From the NCBI GenBank assembly GCA_937888905.1, contig CALATA010000001.1, forward strand, positions 186,001 through 250,000: a DNA stretch of 64,000 bases, read 5' to 3'. Shown in pieces: positions 8,688 through 16,841 of the stretch; positions within the stretch are counted from its first letter, which is position 1; every line of letters begins with the position of its first letter. The translations under genes were made by a program, and so were the position numbers. Under the pieces are notes generated by a model. That model was not told where the DNA came from. It saw only the letters and a list, made by a program, of their open reading frames with translations, and did no database searches. The stretch is from Terrimonas sp937888905 (GTDB lineage: Bacteria > Bacteroidota > Bacteroidia > Chitinophagales > Chitinophagaceae).

Positions 8688-9587
8688 ATGAAACCCGGCA
8701 CGGGAACATATAAACCTTCGCAGTACGCTTCCCTGCGTGCTGAAGCTTTTTGTGCAGCCTTGCTGGACAATGGTGGCTTTTTTGACGATATTACCGTAGA
8801 ACACACCGGAGCTTTCCGCCGCAATTACCGCAACGATATAAACCAGGTTGATCAACTTAATAATGGCATAAATCTTCAGCTTAACCGCGACGGCCTCTAT
8901 GATAAATTGCCGGAAGGCTTGTTTCATCAGTCGCTCGGATCGGGCCGTACGTCGGCGCTGCAGGACATGGTAAGCGAACACCGCCGCTACCGGGAGGAAG
9001 AAAAAGCCGCCCGACGGTTCTTTCAACCCGTGGAGCAGGAAATATTCCGCTATGCCGTGATGGCGGAGTCCGAAGAACGTGCCCTTTTGTTCAGTACGCT
9101 CAACGGTGAAGTGTCGCCCGCGTTCTTTGGTTTCTGGGATATTGCCGCGGATTTGCCCAAAGCTGCCGCTGAAATGATGATCCGGCTGATGCCGCTGCAA
9201 CGCCGCATCAAAGGAAAACCGGAGGTTACCGCGCATGCGCTGGCGCTGTTACTCGACCGGCCGGTTACCATCCGGGTTTCACATCCGTCCGGTCAACAGG
9301 CAGAAGAAGCAGCTTTTCGCCCGGGAGCAGATTGCCTGCTGGGTATCGATACCATTACGGGCAGCCGGTTTGCAGAAACCGCGGTTTGCTGGACGGCGCT
9401 GATTGAAAATGTGTCCCCGTCCGAATTGATGCAATTCACGCCGGAAGAACCGTTCGGACGTTTTCTTACCCGCTTTGCGGAAATATTCATTCCGCTCGAT
9501 GTGGAATGGAAAACGGAACTTGTCCGGGCGGAAGCAAAGAAAGAAGAAGAACAGACCTATATCATGGGGTATGGATTTTATATATAA
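8688..9587 (+). CDS. tssG: T6SS baseplate protein TssG
   Basis: This 299-residue protein heads the right arm of the T6SS locus. It has the ImpH/VasB-like features of TssG: an N-terminal helix with YASLRAEAFCAALLDN, a long acidic and basic helical region, and paired beta-rich repeats (GADCLLGIDTITGSRF, then VSPSELMQFTPEEPFGRF and IFIPLDVEWKTELV). TssG with two TssF chains and TssE forms the wedge of the baseplate. The stop is 15 bases before tssN. Identity is from layout, recalled similarity and operon position; the family is divergent in Bacteroidota. Confidence 0.8.
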   Translation: MKPGTGTYKPSQYASLRAEAFCAALLDNGGFFDDITVEHTGAFRRNYRNDINQVDQLNNGINLQLNRDGLYDKLPEGLFHQSLGSGRTSALQDMVSEHRRYREEEKAARRFFQPVEQEIFRYAVMAESEERALLFSTLNGEVSPAFFGFWDIAADLPKAAAEMMIRLMPLQRRIKGKPEVTAHALALLLDRPVTIRVSHPSGQQAEEAAFRPGADCLLGIDTITGSRFAETAVCWTALIENVSPSELMQFTPEEPFGRFLTRFAEIFIPLDVEWKTELVRAEAKKEEEQTYIMGYGFYI

Positions 9588-9602
9588 TATGAATGGAACT
9601 GT

Positions 9603-10469
9603 ATGGCTCTAAAGACTTTTATACTTTATTTCGCCCCCTTCCTTGCCGGAGCTATCGCTTTGTTTGCGATGGTCAAGCAAATGGTCAGTGCCGTTGCCAA
9701 CCAGGGCAAGCGCCCGTTTTGGTATGGATTGGTGACGTCTGTGGTTTCGTCAGGGGTAGCATTCCTGGCATCTTATATAGCCACTAATCTTTTTCAGCTT
9801 TTCTGGATACTCGCCGCACTTTACCTGTTATTCGGTATTGTGCATGTCTGGCTCACACATCGCCGTTATTTCAACCACCCCCGCGAGTCGCGCAACAAAC
9901 AACTGGCGGCGGAATTTTTATTTGCCTTGTCCATTGTTGCCTTCAGCGTGGCCGCATTTGCTGCGCTGCAATATTTCCTGCGGGATAAAGATTTTCTTTA
10001 TTATCCGCTGCTAATGAGTTTGCTTTTCTTCTTCGTACCGCTGCTGGTTTATCATACATTCAAAGCCGTTTATGCTATTCCTTTGCCTGTTTATACGGTA
10101 TGGAATTATCCCACGCAGCAAATAGAACTACCGGATGAGAAAGAGAATGAACGCTTATATGTGATCGGTTTCGAACTCACCAAAAAAGGAACAGACAGGG
10201 AAATGACTTACTTCCGGGCAAAGGCTCCGGCAGAAATGGTACTCGGAGAGTTGTTCTATCATTTCATCAATGATTACAACGAAGTGCAGAGCGAAACGCC
10301 GATTGAGTTCCATTACAACCGCGAAGAACAGGATCAAACGCACGCTTGGTATTTCCGCACAAAACCAAAGTGGTACACTTTCTCGCGGATACTCGATCCG
10401 TTCCAGACAGTCGACAACAATAAGATCAAAGAAAACACAGTGATCATCTGCGAAAGAGCCGCGGTTTAA
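9603..10469 (+). CDS. tssN: T6SS-iii inner-membrane protein TssN
   Basis: This 288-residue protein has about five hydrophobic segments in its first half (near 5-25, 40-62, 66-86, 105-128 and 134-155), then a soluble C-terminal domain (about 165-288) beginning after YAIPLPVYTVWNYP. This layout is that of TssN, which is specific to the Bacteroidota T6SS and is part of the envelope complex (TssN, O, P, Q, R) that replaces TssJLM of other systems. It lies between tssG and tssK in an uninterrupted operon. The C-terminal domain is expected on the cytoplasmic side, where it could contact the baseplate. Confidence 0.85.
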   Translation: MALKTFILYFAPFLAGAIALFAMVKQMVSAVANQGKRPFWYGLVTSVVSSGVAFLASYIATNLFQLFWILAALYLLFGIVHVWLTHRRYFNHPRESRNKQLAAEFLFALSIVAFSVAAFAALQYFLRDKDFLYYPLLMSLLFFFVPLLVYHTFKAVYAIPLPVYTVWNYPTQQIELPDEKENERLYVIGFELTKKGTDREMTYFRAKAPAEMVLGELFYHFINDYNEVQSETPIEFHYNREEQDQTHAWYFRTKPKWYTFSRILDPFQTVDNNKIKENTVIICERAAV

Positions 10470-10507
10470 CGATGGCCGCAGATCAGTAACTGTAAATTTT
10501 ATACACC

Positions 10508-11650
10508 ATGAGCAGGCTGCATTATTTCCCCGTCAACTGGGTTGACGGAATGAAAATAAACAAGGATCATTTTATAGCGCAGGACAAGGCTGCGGCGGAT
10601 TTGCTGTACCAGTCAGTCCAGGGCAATCTTTCACCGCTTCGCTATGGCGTGCTGGCGGACGATGCGGCTGCCGATTCATTCCAGGTGTCACTGACCGCCG
10701 ACAACCAGCACACACTCAAAGCAACGGTCCTGCAATGCAGGGCGCTTACACGCGGCGGTATTTATATTGAAATTCCTTCGCGCACCAGCGATACACTTTC
10801 TGCTACGTTCACCTTGTCGCCACAAACACGCACCTTGTTTTACGTAGTGCTCGTTGTCAATCCATTCGACCGCCAACCCGCGGGTGATGCCGACCCGGAA
10901 GAAACGCCCCCGCGTTATCCGTTTACCCAACCTTTGTACCAGATAGAACTTGCTGATGAGGCACGTTACCGTCAGTTTACCGGCAACCCTTTTGCACTGA
11001 CCATCGGACGCGTACAGGCAGAAGCACACGGCATCACGGTGGATGAAGAATATATTCCACCCTGTATGAGCCTGCATGCACATGCCGATTTGCTGCAACT
11101 GCATAGCGAACTGGACCAGTTTCTTGGCGGGTTGGAATTGCGTTGTTCGCAAATCGTTCAGAAAATCTTCCGCAAGAGTCAGCAAAATGATTTGTCTGAA
11201 CTCGCGCTTTTCCTTTGCGACCGCATCATGTTGCAGCTCGGACAGTCGCTCACCGAAATGCGCAGAACCATACTTTACGAATCACCCGCTGAGTTGTTTG
11301 TAACGATATCATCGCTGGCACGCGTGATGAAGAATACCATTGATCTGCGTATCGGTTCGGGTAAAGATGAATTGATGAACTACCTGAGCGAATGGTGTGA
11401 ACTGAACCAGGGAGAACTCGAAACATTGCTCACCTCCGTGGCCAATCTTCCTTACGATCACAACAATATCAATGACAGCATTGCACCCGTAATCCGGTTT
11501 GCGCGTGTGATATCCAGACTGTTCGAAACCTTGAGCAATCTTGAATTCATCGGCAAGCGCAAAGAGAGCGGCATATTCGTAAAAGAAGAAATCAAACAAA
11601 CCGCTGTGGACACAACACCTGCTAAAACAAAAAGAAGATTTTTCGGATAA
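10508..11650 (+). CDS. tssK: T6SS baseplate protein TssK
   Basis: This 380-residue protein starts MSRLHYFPVNWVDGMKINKDHF, resembling the opening WxxGM and H pattern of TssK proteins, where the first beta-strand region binds the TssFGE wedge. A long helical middle (about 200-330) and a C-terminal helical region (330-380) follow, ending in a Lys-rich tail. TssK trimers link the baseplate to the membrane complex. It is shorter than proteobacterial TssK (about 440 residues), as is common in Bacteroidota. The gene is followed 15 bases later by tssO. Confidence 0.82.
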   Translation: MSRLHYFPVNWVDGMKINKDHFIAQDKAAADLLYQSVQGNLSPLRYGVLADDAAADSFQVSLTADNQHTLKATVLQCRALTRGGIYIEIPSRTSDTLSATFTLSPQTRTLFYVVLVVNPFDRQPAGDADPEETPPRYPFTQPLYQIELADEARYRQFTGNPFALTIGRVQAEAHGITVDEEYIPPCMSLHAHADLLQLHSELDQFLGGLELRCSQIVQKIFRKSQQNDLSELALFLCDRIMLQLGQSLTEMRRTILYESPAELFVTISSLARVMKNTIDLRIGSGKDELMNYLSEWCELNQGELETLLTSVANLPYDHNNINDSIAPVIRFARVISRLFETLSNLEFIGKRKESGIFVKEEIKQTAVDTTPAKTKRRFFG

Positions 11651-11665
11651 AACATTCCCAATCAA

Positions 11666-12193
11666 ATGACCATGAAACCTCAGAATAACGCAGAAAGAAA
11701 AAAAGCCTTTATCCGGTTTCTGTTACTGTATGTCGTAACAACCACTGTTGTCGTGCTGGCCTTGTTTTTCGGCTTGCAGGTTCCCTTCCGGGAAAATGAC
11801 CAGCTCCAGGGCCAACTGAATGCAGTGCAAAAGGAGCGTGATTTCAATACGCGCTTCACCGACCTGGTAAAACAAACCAAACTACTCATCGATACGGTCA
11901 ACAGTGCCGGACCTAATACGGATGTAGTGGATAAAGAGATCGCCGATAAGATTGTGGAGATGAAAAAGATATTGTCTGAGGACAGTACTTCGGCCAAGCA
12001 ATTGTACACGCAGGTGGTATTGGCGCTCACCGATGCCAAGAATGATAAAAAGGCCATACGTGCGGGCGACAAAACCGGCGTACTCGCAGAGTACGAAAGG
12101 ACCAAAGTCGATCTCGAGAAAAAGCTGACGGATTACGAAAGCCGCTACCGCGAGCTGAATATGTATTATCAGCAGTGTTGCGGAGCGAAATGA
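11666..12193 (+). CDS. tssO: T6SS-iii inner-membrane protein TssO
   Basis: This 175-residue protein has one transmembrane segment near residues 13-34 (AFIRFLLLYVVTTTVVVLAL). Long charged helices likely to form coiled coils follow (about 35-90 and 125-170), ending in a short Tyr/Cys-rich tail. Size, layout and position between tssK and the PKD-containing gene match TssO of the Bacteroidota T6SS, a component of the envelope complex with most of its mass in the periplasm. ATG at 11666 (MTMKP) or 11672 (MKP) could both be used. Confidence 0.82.
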   Translation: MTMKPQNNAERKKAFIRFLLLYVVTTTVVVLALFFGLQVPFRENDQLQGQLNAVQKERDFNTRFTDLVKQTKLLIDTVNSAGPNTDVVDKEIADKIVEMKKILSEDSTSAKQLYTQVVLALTDAKNDKKAIRAGDKTGVLAEYERTKVDLEKKLTDYESRYRELNMYYQQCCGAK

Positions 12194-12200
12194 GGCAATG

Positions 12201-12307
12201 GAATGTGTAAATGTGAAAATATGCAAATGTGTAAATGAAACAGCCATTCACTATTGACCATTCACTATTCACCTTTTTGATTTTTTACTTTTGAATTTTG
12301 AATTAAA
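12201..12307. repeat. Intergenic quasi-repeats between tssO and tssP with a TACTTTTG box
   Basis: Three recurring types lie side by side: GTGTAAATGTGAAAATATGC type (12203-12238), ATTCACTATTGACC type (12246-12271) and TTTTTACTTTTGAATTTTGA type (12282-12302). The last contains a perfect TAnnTTTG box (12286-12293) ending 15 bases before the tssP ATG, so tssP may be read from an internal promoter. Confidence 0.6.
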
Positions 12308-13405
12308 ATGGCATCCTATTCATTCTATAGCAGAAGTTTCCTGGGCCTCGACAAACGCGTGTGGTTTGCGATGGGCGGCACTCTGCTCGCGGCTTTATTG
12401 CTGCTGGCGTTCAAAGTGGCTACGCACGTGCGGTGCACCGGTGTAAATCTTTCTGCGAAAGGAACGGTGCCACATAGCACCACGAATGTGTTTTATATCA
12501 ATGAAAATGTAAAGTTCACCGCTTCGATGACGCATGCATCGGAGATCAACTGGAACTTCGGTGATCAGACGCCAGGCGCAATGGGGGCCACGGCAGAACA
12601 TAAGTTTGCATCGGAGGGTACATTCCTGGTAACGGTTGAAGTAAATGGAAAATGCCGCGAGTCCATGCGCGTGCAGATCCGCAAGATGGCTGTAGAAACA
12701 TCCGGCGAAACCGCCAACCCGATCAATGGCAATACCACCTTGTATGCCGGCACTCCCGAAGTGTTCAGTTCTGCTAAATCCGGGAAGGCCTATGTATGGT
12801 ATATCGAAGAAGATGCATCGATGGGCCGCAAAACGGATAGTGCTGCCGCCTTTACATTTAACACAACAGGAGATTATACTTTAGTGCTGCAGTTAGACGG
12901 CGACTCGAGCAAAACATTCCGTAAAACAATAACGGTCTTACAGCCGGGTTCAGTGACGGCAAAAACAGATGTATCGAAGTTCGAATTGCCGGAATTGCCA
13001 ACACCGCCTGTTCCGAAAAAACCACAACCCGATATGTCTTCCGGAAAAGACAATCCGCCGCCAACGCCGGGCCCCTCACCGGATCCGAAGCCAGCTCCAC
13101 CATCTCCCGGAGGGAAAAAATATATCCGCGTGGGCGACGAAGCGCTCAAGATGATGCTCAATGAAGTGATCGACAAAAAACTGGATGCAAACGGATTTGA
13201 TCAGATCCTTTGCAATGGCGCACAATCGCAGGTGATCGCCAATGGCAAGTTCACCACATTCACTGAATTGGTTAAATCATTACAGGTCCGCCGCGGATTA
13301 CTGAAAAAAATAAAAGCGAAGATCCGCTCGGTTAAACAAGTACCGGATCCTGATAAAGAAAATAAATGCCTCCTGTCGATCAAGGTCGATTATGACTGGG
13401 ATTAA
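12308..13405 (+). CDS. tssP: T6SS-iii inner-membrane/periplasmic PKD protein TssP
   Basis: This 365-residue protein has a short cytoplasmic start and one transmembrane segment (about 19-37). A PKD-type domain follows (about 45-125, with the typical INWNFGDQTPGAMGATAEHKF strand pattern and EGTFLVTVEVNG). A second Ig-like domain (130-215) contains TGDYTLVLQLDGDSSKTF. Next come a Pro-rich linker (225-270) and a C-terminal domain (272-365). This is the layout of TssP, part of the Bacteroidota trans-envelope complex. The gene lies between tssO and tssE. Confidence 0.8.
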   Translation: MASYSFYSRSFLGLDKRVWFAMGGTLLAALLLLAFKVATHVRCTGVNLSAKGTVPHSTTNVFYINENVKFTASMTHASEINWNFGDQTPGAMGATAEHKFASEGTFLVTVEVNGKCRESMRVQIRKMAVETSGETANPINGNTTLYAGTPEVFSSAKSGKAYVWYIEEDASMGRKTDSAAAFTFNTTGDYTLVLQLDGDSSKTFRKTITVLQPGSVTAKTDVSKFELPELPTPPVPKKPQPDMSSGKDNPPPTPGPSPDPKPAPPSPGGKKYIRVGDEALKMMLNEVIDKKLDANGFDQILCNGAQSQVIANGKFTTFTELVKSLQVRRGLLKKIKAKIRSVKQVPDPDKENKCLLSIKVDYDWD

Positions 13406-13419
13406 CTAAACAAGGTGTA

Positions 13420-13848
13420 ATGCAGGACTATCTGAAATTGCCGCTTCGGTTCAGTGGTTTCTTTGAAAAAAAGAAAATGCCGGTCTGTACGATCCGGGAT
13501 TCCATTGCGCGCAACCTGCATTTACTCATTACTACCGCCACCGACGAGAACAAGCTCGACGAAAGATATGGATCGCGCTTCTGGGAAAATGATTACGATA
13601 TTCATTTATCCAACGACGGCCGCCGCGAATTGATCATCGACAGCCTGCAACAACAGATTACTTTATATGAAAAGCGGTTGATCAATGCCGTAGTAGAGGT
13701 AAATGTGAAACAGGCCACCCTCGGAGCAGGGCAAAATCCGCAGTTGAGAAGACGCATCGAGATCCGCATCAGCGGCAACATAGCGAGGAGCAACGAACCG
13801 TTTCAGTTTCAGACAGGATTTTTTATCGGCCCGATGGCGTTTGACTGA
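13420..13848 (+). CDS. tssE: T6SS baseplate protein TssE (gp25-like)
   Basis: This 142-residue protein has the gp25/lysozyme-like baseplate signature: RDSIARNLHLLITT, then YGSRFWENDYDI, an ITLYEKRL segment, and a final beta hairpin. TssE sits in the baseplate wedge with TssF and TssG and starts sheath polymerisation. The start ATG is 15 bases after the tssP stop, so translation is likely coupled. The next T6SS gene, tssF, is 217 bases away and separated by repeat DNA, unlike the tight spacing earlier in the arm. Confidence 0.85.
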   Translation: MQDYLKLPLRFSGFFEKKKMPVCTIRDSIARNLHLLITTATDENKLDERYGSRFWENDYDIHLSNDGRRELIIDSLQQQITLYEKRLINAVVEVNVKQATLGAGQNPQLRRRIEIRISGNIARSNEPFQFQTGFFIGPMAFD

Positions 13849-13930
13849 GAGGGGATAGAATGTGAAAATGTGCAAATATGTAAATGTGTAAATGAATCAG
13901 CCGGACGTGAGCCCAATAACTGTAGTCGCC

Positions 13931-13949
13931 GAGGCCGAAGTATCGGCCT
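13931..13949. repeat. Dispersed palindrome, copy 1
   Basis: GAGGCCGA-AGTA-TCGGCCT: arms of 8 and 7 bases around a 4-base centre. The same palindrome recurs at 13966-13985, 46423-46442 and 61922-61941. Confidence 0.7.
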
Positions 13950-13965
13950 TCGGAAGGAGGTCTCT

Positions 13966-13985
13966 GAGGCCGAAGTATCGGCCTC
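13966..13985. repeat. Dispersed palindrome, copy 2
   Basis: GAGGCCGA-AGTA-TCGGCCTC is a full 8+4+8 dyad followed by CCGAAG, a flank shared with the copy at 46423. Confidence 0.7.
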
Positions 13986-14042
13986 CCGAAGGGCCGGCCA
14001 AACTTCAGGCACCTAAGGCAGTCATTCACATTTTTGATTTTT

Positions 14043-14050
14043 TACTTTTG
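14043..14050 (+). promoter_or_regulatory. Candidate internal -7 box (TACTTTTG) for tssF
   Basis: A perfect TAnnTTTG box lies 15 bases before the tssF ATG, inside a recurring intergenic sequence. No TTTG element at the expected spacing is obvious. It may uncouple tssF from the rest of the arm. Confidence 0.35.
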
Positions 14051-14065
14051 AATTTTGACTTATTA

Positions 14066-15910
14066 ATGATTCAGGCATATAACAAAGAACAAATAAAAGA
14101 CCGGATGGTCAAGACTGCCGCCCGCCTGTGGGGTATGGCAGAAAGTGACATCGAAACCAACTTCGATCCGCTGATCATGCTCCTGCTGGATGCCAGTGCC
14201 TCAGAACTCGAACGCACCAACCAACAGATCAACGCCACGCAGTACCGTTTGCTGGAACGGTTGTCTGAAGTATTGCTGCCCGATTCCGTCATGAGCGTAC
14301 AGCCGGCTTCTGCTGTTATTCAGGCTACTCCTTCCGAATCTGCATTGGAAATAACGGCTACCACTTCGCTGTCACTCGTGCAAACGATCCATCCGACGGG
14401 CGGCAAACCTTATACTACCGATATCGCTTTTACGCCCACCGGCAGTTTTCGCCTGTTCAATGTATCGGCCGAATACCTCTGGTGCGGCAGTGAGTTGTCG
14501 AAGATCGGGGCCAACGGACAGCGCGAAAAATTTTACAGCGAGCCCGCGGTTAACAACAACCGTTTAGTCAATGAATGCTGGATCGCATTGAAAGCGGATA
14601 GCGGCGTGCAATCACTAAATGGCCTGCAATTGTTCTTCGATCTGCGCGGACATTCACATGCAGGTTTGTTTTATGATGGTTTGCGTACGATCAGTGGCTG
14701 GCTGAATGGACAGCCTGTTGCATTGCAACAAGGGTATGCCGGCGCTGAACAATTTGAAATAGGCCTCGCCGACAGTCTGGGTGAAGAAGGCAATAATTAT
14801 TCGCGCAAGATTTGCCGGAAGGTTGCGGGTATTTATCAGCGGCAGTTTCTGCACATCGCCGAAGATGTTGCATTGAACGAATCCGGTCAGGTGCCTGCGG
14901 AATGGACAACTGCCTTGCCTGCCGATCTGCTGCAGAAAATGGAATTGGGAAAAATGCATTTTCTCCGGATCCGTTTTGGCCGGCCGATGGAGCAGCATGT
15001 ACTGGATCGCCTGGTATGTGGTGTAAACGCGTTTCCCGCGATCAACAGAAAATTTCATTCGGTTCAATTGCGGGCCGACAGTCGTTTGAATATTATTCCG
15101 CTACCGGTGGAAGGAGAATTCTTCGACATCAGCTCCGTGTATGGTCCGGGTGGGCAATCGTATAAACTACGTCCTTCTGCACTCGCTACCGATACCGAAG
15201 AAGGTGAAGCGATCGTGCGGACTGGTGGCGTGGGAAAAATGAGTTCGAGCGAATTACGCGGCCTTATTACGGGTCTTATAGAAACTATCCGCGATGAGAG
15301 TGCCTACTTCAGCCGCATGAGCAATGAATTTGTGCTGACCCGCCTGAAAGAGATCAGCCGTATCCTGATCAGGCTGGAAGACCGCATGCAACTGGCGAAA
15401 GACAACAAAGAAACCCTGCATTATCTTCTGCTGAAGCCCAGACAACCCGAAGAAATTGTAACGGCAGAATACTGGACCATCAACAAACCGGAAGATATAC
15501 AGACGATAAAAGCCGGAACGCGTTTCGCCGGTGCCAACCAGCCGGGGCTTGTTCCCTCGTCGGCCGTTACACTGACCAATGCGGTAGGCGCCAGGGCAGC
15601 ATTGAATGAAAAAGAAAGACAATATTTATTAAAACGCGGCATCGCCTCCGGTGAACAGATCGTGAGCGCCGAAGATGTGCGGCTGCTGTGTTTTCAACTA
15701 TTGGGCGACAAACTGAAACAGGTAACGGTCAAAAGAGTATCGCGTGCGGGAACTTCGCCCCGCGAAGGATTCTCCACCTGCCTGGAAGTAGGAGTGTCTC
15801 TTCATCCGGGAATTACCTCAGAGGAAACGGAGTTTATGCGCAGACAACTGGAATACCAACTGACGCAAAAAGCATCGCCGGTGTACCCGTTCGCCGTGGT
15901 TATCCGTTAA
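14066..15910 (+). CDS. tssF: T6SS baseplate protein TssF
   Basis: This 614-residue protein has the ImpG/VasA-like opening of TssF (KEQIKDRMVKTAARLWG, then LLLDASASELERTNQQI and ERLSEVLLPDS), a long beta-rich middle and a C-terminal domain ending YPFAVVIR. TssF dimerises and, with TssG and TssE, forms the baseplate wedge. The open frame extends upstream to 13892, but those codons fall in repeat DNA and the ATG at 14066 gives the natural start. The stop overlaps the convergent methyltransferase gene by 11 bases. This is the last T6SS gene of the right arm. Confidence 0.85.
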   Translation: MIQAYNKEQIKDRMVKTAARLWGMAESDIETNFDPLIMLLLDASASELERTNQQINATQYRLLERLSEVLLPDSVMSVQPASAVIQATPSESALEITATTSLSLVQTIHPTGGKPYTTDIAFTPTGSFRLFNVSAEYLWCGSELSKIGANGQREKFYSEPAVNNNRLVNECWIALKADSGVQSLNGLQLFFDLRGHSHAGLFYDGLRTISGWLNGQPVALQQGYAGAEQFEIGLADSLGEEGNNYSRKICRKVAGIYQRQFLHIAEDVALNESGQVPAEWTTALPADLLQKMELGKMHFLRIRFGRPMEQHVLDRLVCGVNAFPAINRKFHSVQLRADSRLNIIPLPVEGEFFDISSVYGPGGQSYKLRPSALATDTEEGEAIVRTGGVGKMSSSELRGLITGLIETIRDESAYFSRMSNEFVLTRLKEISRILIRLEDRMQLAKDNKETLHYLLLKPRQPEEIVTAEYWTINKPEDIQTIKAGTRFAGANQPGLVPSSAVTLTNAVGARAALNEKERQYLLKRGIASGEQIVSAEDVRLLCFQLLGDKLKQVTVKRVSRAGTSPREGFSTCLEVGVSLHPGITSEETEFMRRQLEYQLTQKASPVYPFAVVIR

Positions 15911-16709
15911 CAGGCTTGCCCGCTTTAATACTATATACCAGCGGAATTTTTCCTTCCAGCCCTTCGATCTGCCATTTTCCTTTGCTTACTTCCACCACTT
16001 TATTAAAACAGGGATGAGGTGAGTACATCCATTCATTCAACGAGGTCAATTCCAACCCGGCTTCGATCAGGGCGTTGATCACTTCGCTGAGACTGTGATT
16101 CCACCCGTATTCCTTTCCGCTGATTGGCGCGTCGCGGTCAGCATAAGTACCGGACAATTCCGTTTCAATAACGCCCTGGTCATCGTATGCGTAAATGATC
16201 TTCTCAAAATTGTCGTCGAACATCCATACCACGGGATGAAATTCGGCGAGATAGAAAAAGCCGCCGGGTTTGACTTTCGCGGCCACCAGTTGTGCCCATT
16301 TTTTCAGATCGGGCAACCAGCCGACGACACCATAGGAACAAAACACGATATCAAATGATTCAGTGATATGCTGATTGAGATCGTACACATTGGCGCACAC
16401 GAAACGCGCGTCCGGTGAAAGTTCGGCCGCCAGGTTATTAGCTATGGCAATGGCATTCTCCGAGAAATCGAGTCCGGTTACTTTGGCACCGCGGCGTGCC
16501 CAGTCGAGCGTATCCATTCCGAAATGGCACTGCAGGTGCAGCAAGGATTTGCCGGTTACATCACCCACTTCATCGAGTTCGATAGAATTGAGCGCGGGCT
16601 TGCCCGCGCGAAAACCTTCCAGGTCATAGAAGGCAGAGTCTTTGTGAACGGCCGTGCGTTTGTTCCAGCCGGTTTTGTTGGCGGCGAAGAAGTCAGAGTA
16701 GTTAGACAT
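15900..16709 (-). CDS. Class I SAM-dependent methyltransferase
   Basis: This 269-residue protein has the SAM-binding motif I as LLHLQCHFGMDTLDWA (about 55-70), an acidic end of strand 2 in VTGLDFSE (77-84) and the post-motif FDIVFCSYGVVGWL. The C-terminal half has the YGWNHSLSEVINALIEAGL helix typical of ubiE/Tam-like small-molecule methyltransferases. The substrate cannot be read from the sequence. It converges on tssF with an 11-base overlap and is divergent from purH. A TACTTTTG box (minus strand, 16722-16715) ends only 5 bases before the ATG. Confidence 0.8.
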   Translation of the reverse strand: MSNYSDFFAANKTGWNKRTAVHKDSAFYDLEGFRAGKPALNSIELDEVGDVTGKSLLHLQCHFGMDTLDWARRGAKVTGLDFSENAIAIANNLAAELSPDARFVCANVYDLNQHITESFDIVFCSYGVVGWLPDLKKWAQLVAAKVKPGGFFYLAEFHPVVWMFDDNFEKIIYAYDDQGVIETELSGTYADRDAPISGKEYGWNHSLSEVINALIEAGLELTSLNEWMYSPHPCFNKVVEVSKGKWQIEGLEGKIPLVYSIKAGKPVNG

Positions 16710-16714
16710 ACAGG

Positions 16715-16810
16715 CAAAAGTAAAAATTCAAAATTCAAAAGTCAAAATGATGGCTGTTTCATTTGCACATTTTCCCATTCCTTACGCCCTAAGCCTTCTA
16801 CCTTTTTCCT
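16715..16810. repeat. Quasi-repeat patchwork between a methyltransferase and purH
   Basis: Bases 16715-16746 are the reverse complement of the TTTTTACTTTTGAATTTTGA type, with a minus-strand TAnnTTTG box at 16722-16715. Bases 16751-16780 are the reverse complement of the GTGCAAATGAAACAGCC type. Bases 16781-16806 are the CCTTACGCCCTAAGCC type. TATCTTCG at 16810-16817 is a near-match -7 box 24 bases before purH. Confidence 0.55.
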
Positions 16811-16841
16811 ATCTTCGCGGCGCTCCCCAATCCCCTTCAAT

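Larger units (their letters stand above)
13858..14065. repeat. Repeat-filled gap between tssE and tssF
   Basis: The gap holds the GTGAAAATGTGCAAATATG type (13861-13893), two copies of the palindrome GAGGCCGA-AGTA-TCGGCCT (13931-13949 and 13966-13985), and the TTTTTACTTTTGAATTTTGA type (14032-14057) with a TAnnTTTG box at 14043-14050. It is open in the tssF frame but does not look like coding sequence. Confidence 0.65.

Noticed and set aside
13892..14065. N-terminal extension of tssF
   Set aside because: It translates palindromes and quasi-repeats; ATG 14066 gives the expected TssF start.
16524..16841. N-terminal extension of purH
   Set aside because: The extra codons overlap the methyltransferase and repeat DNA; the ATG at 16842 gives a PurH of normal length.
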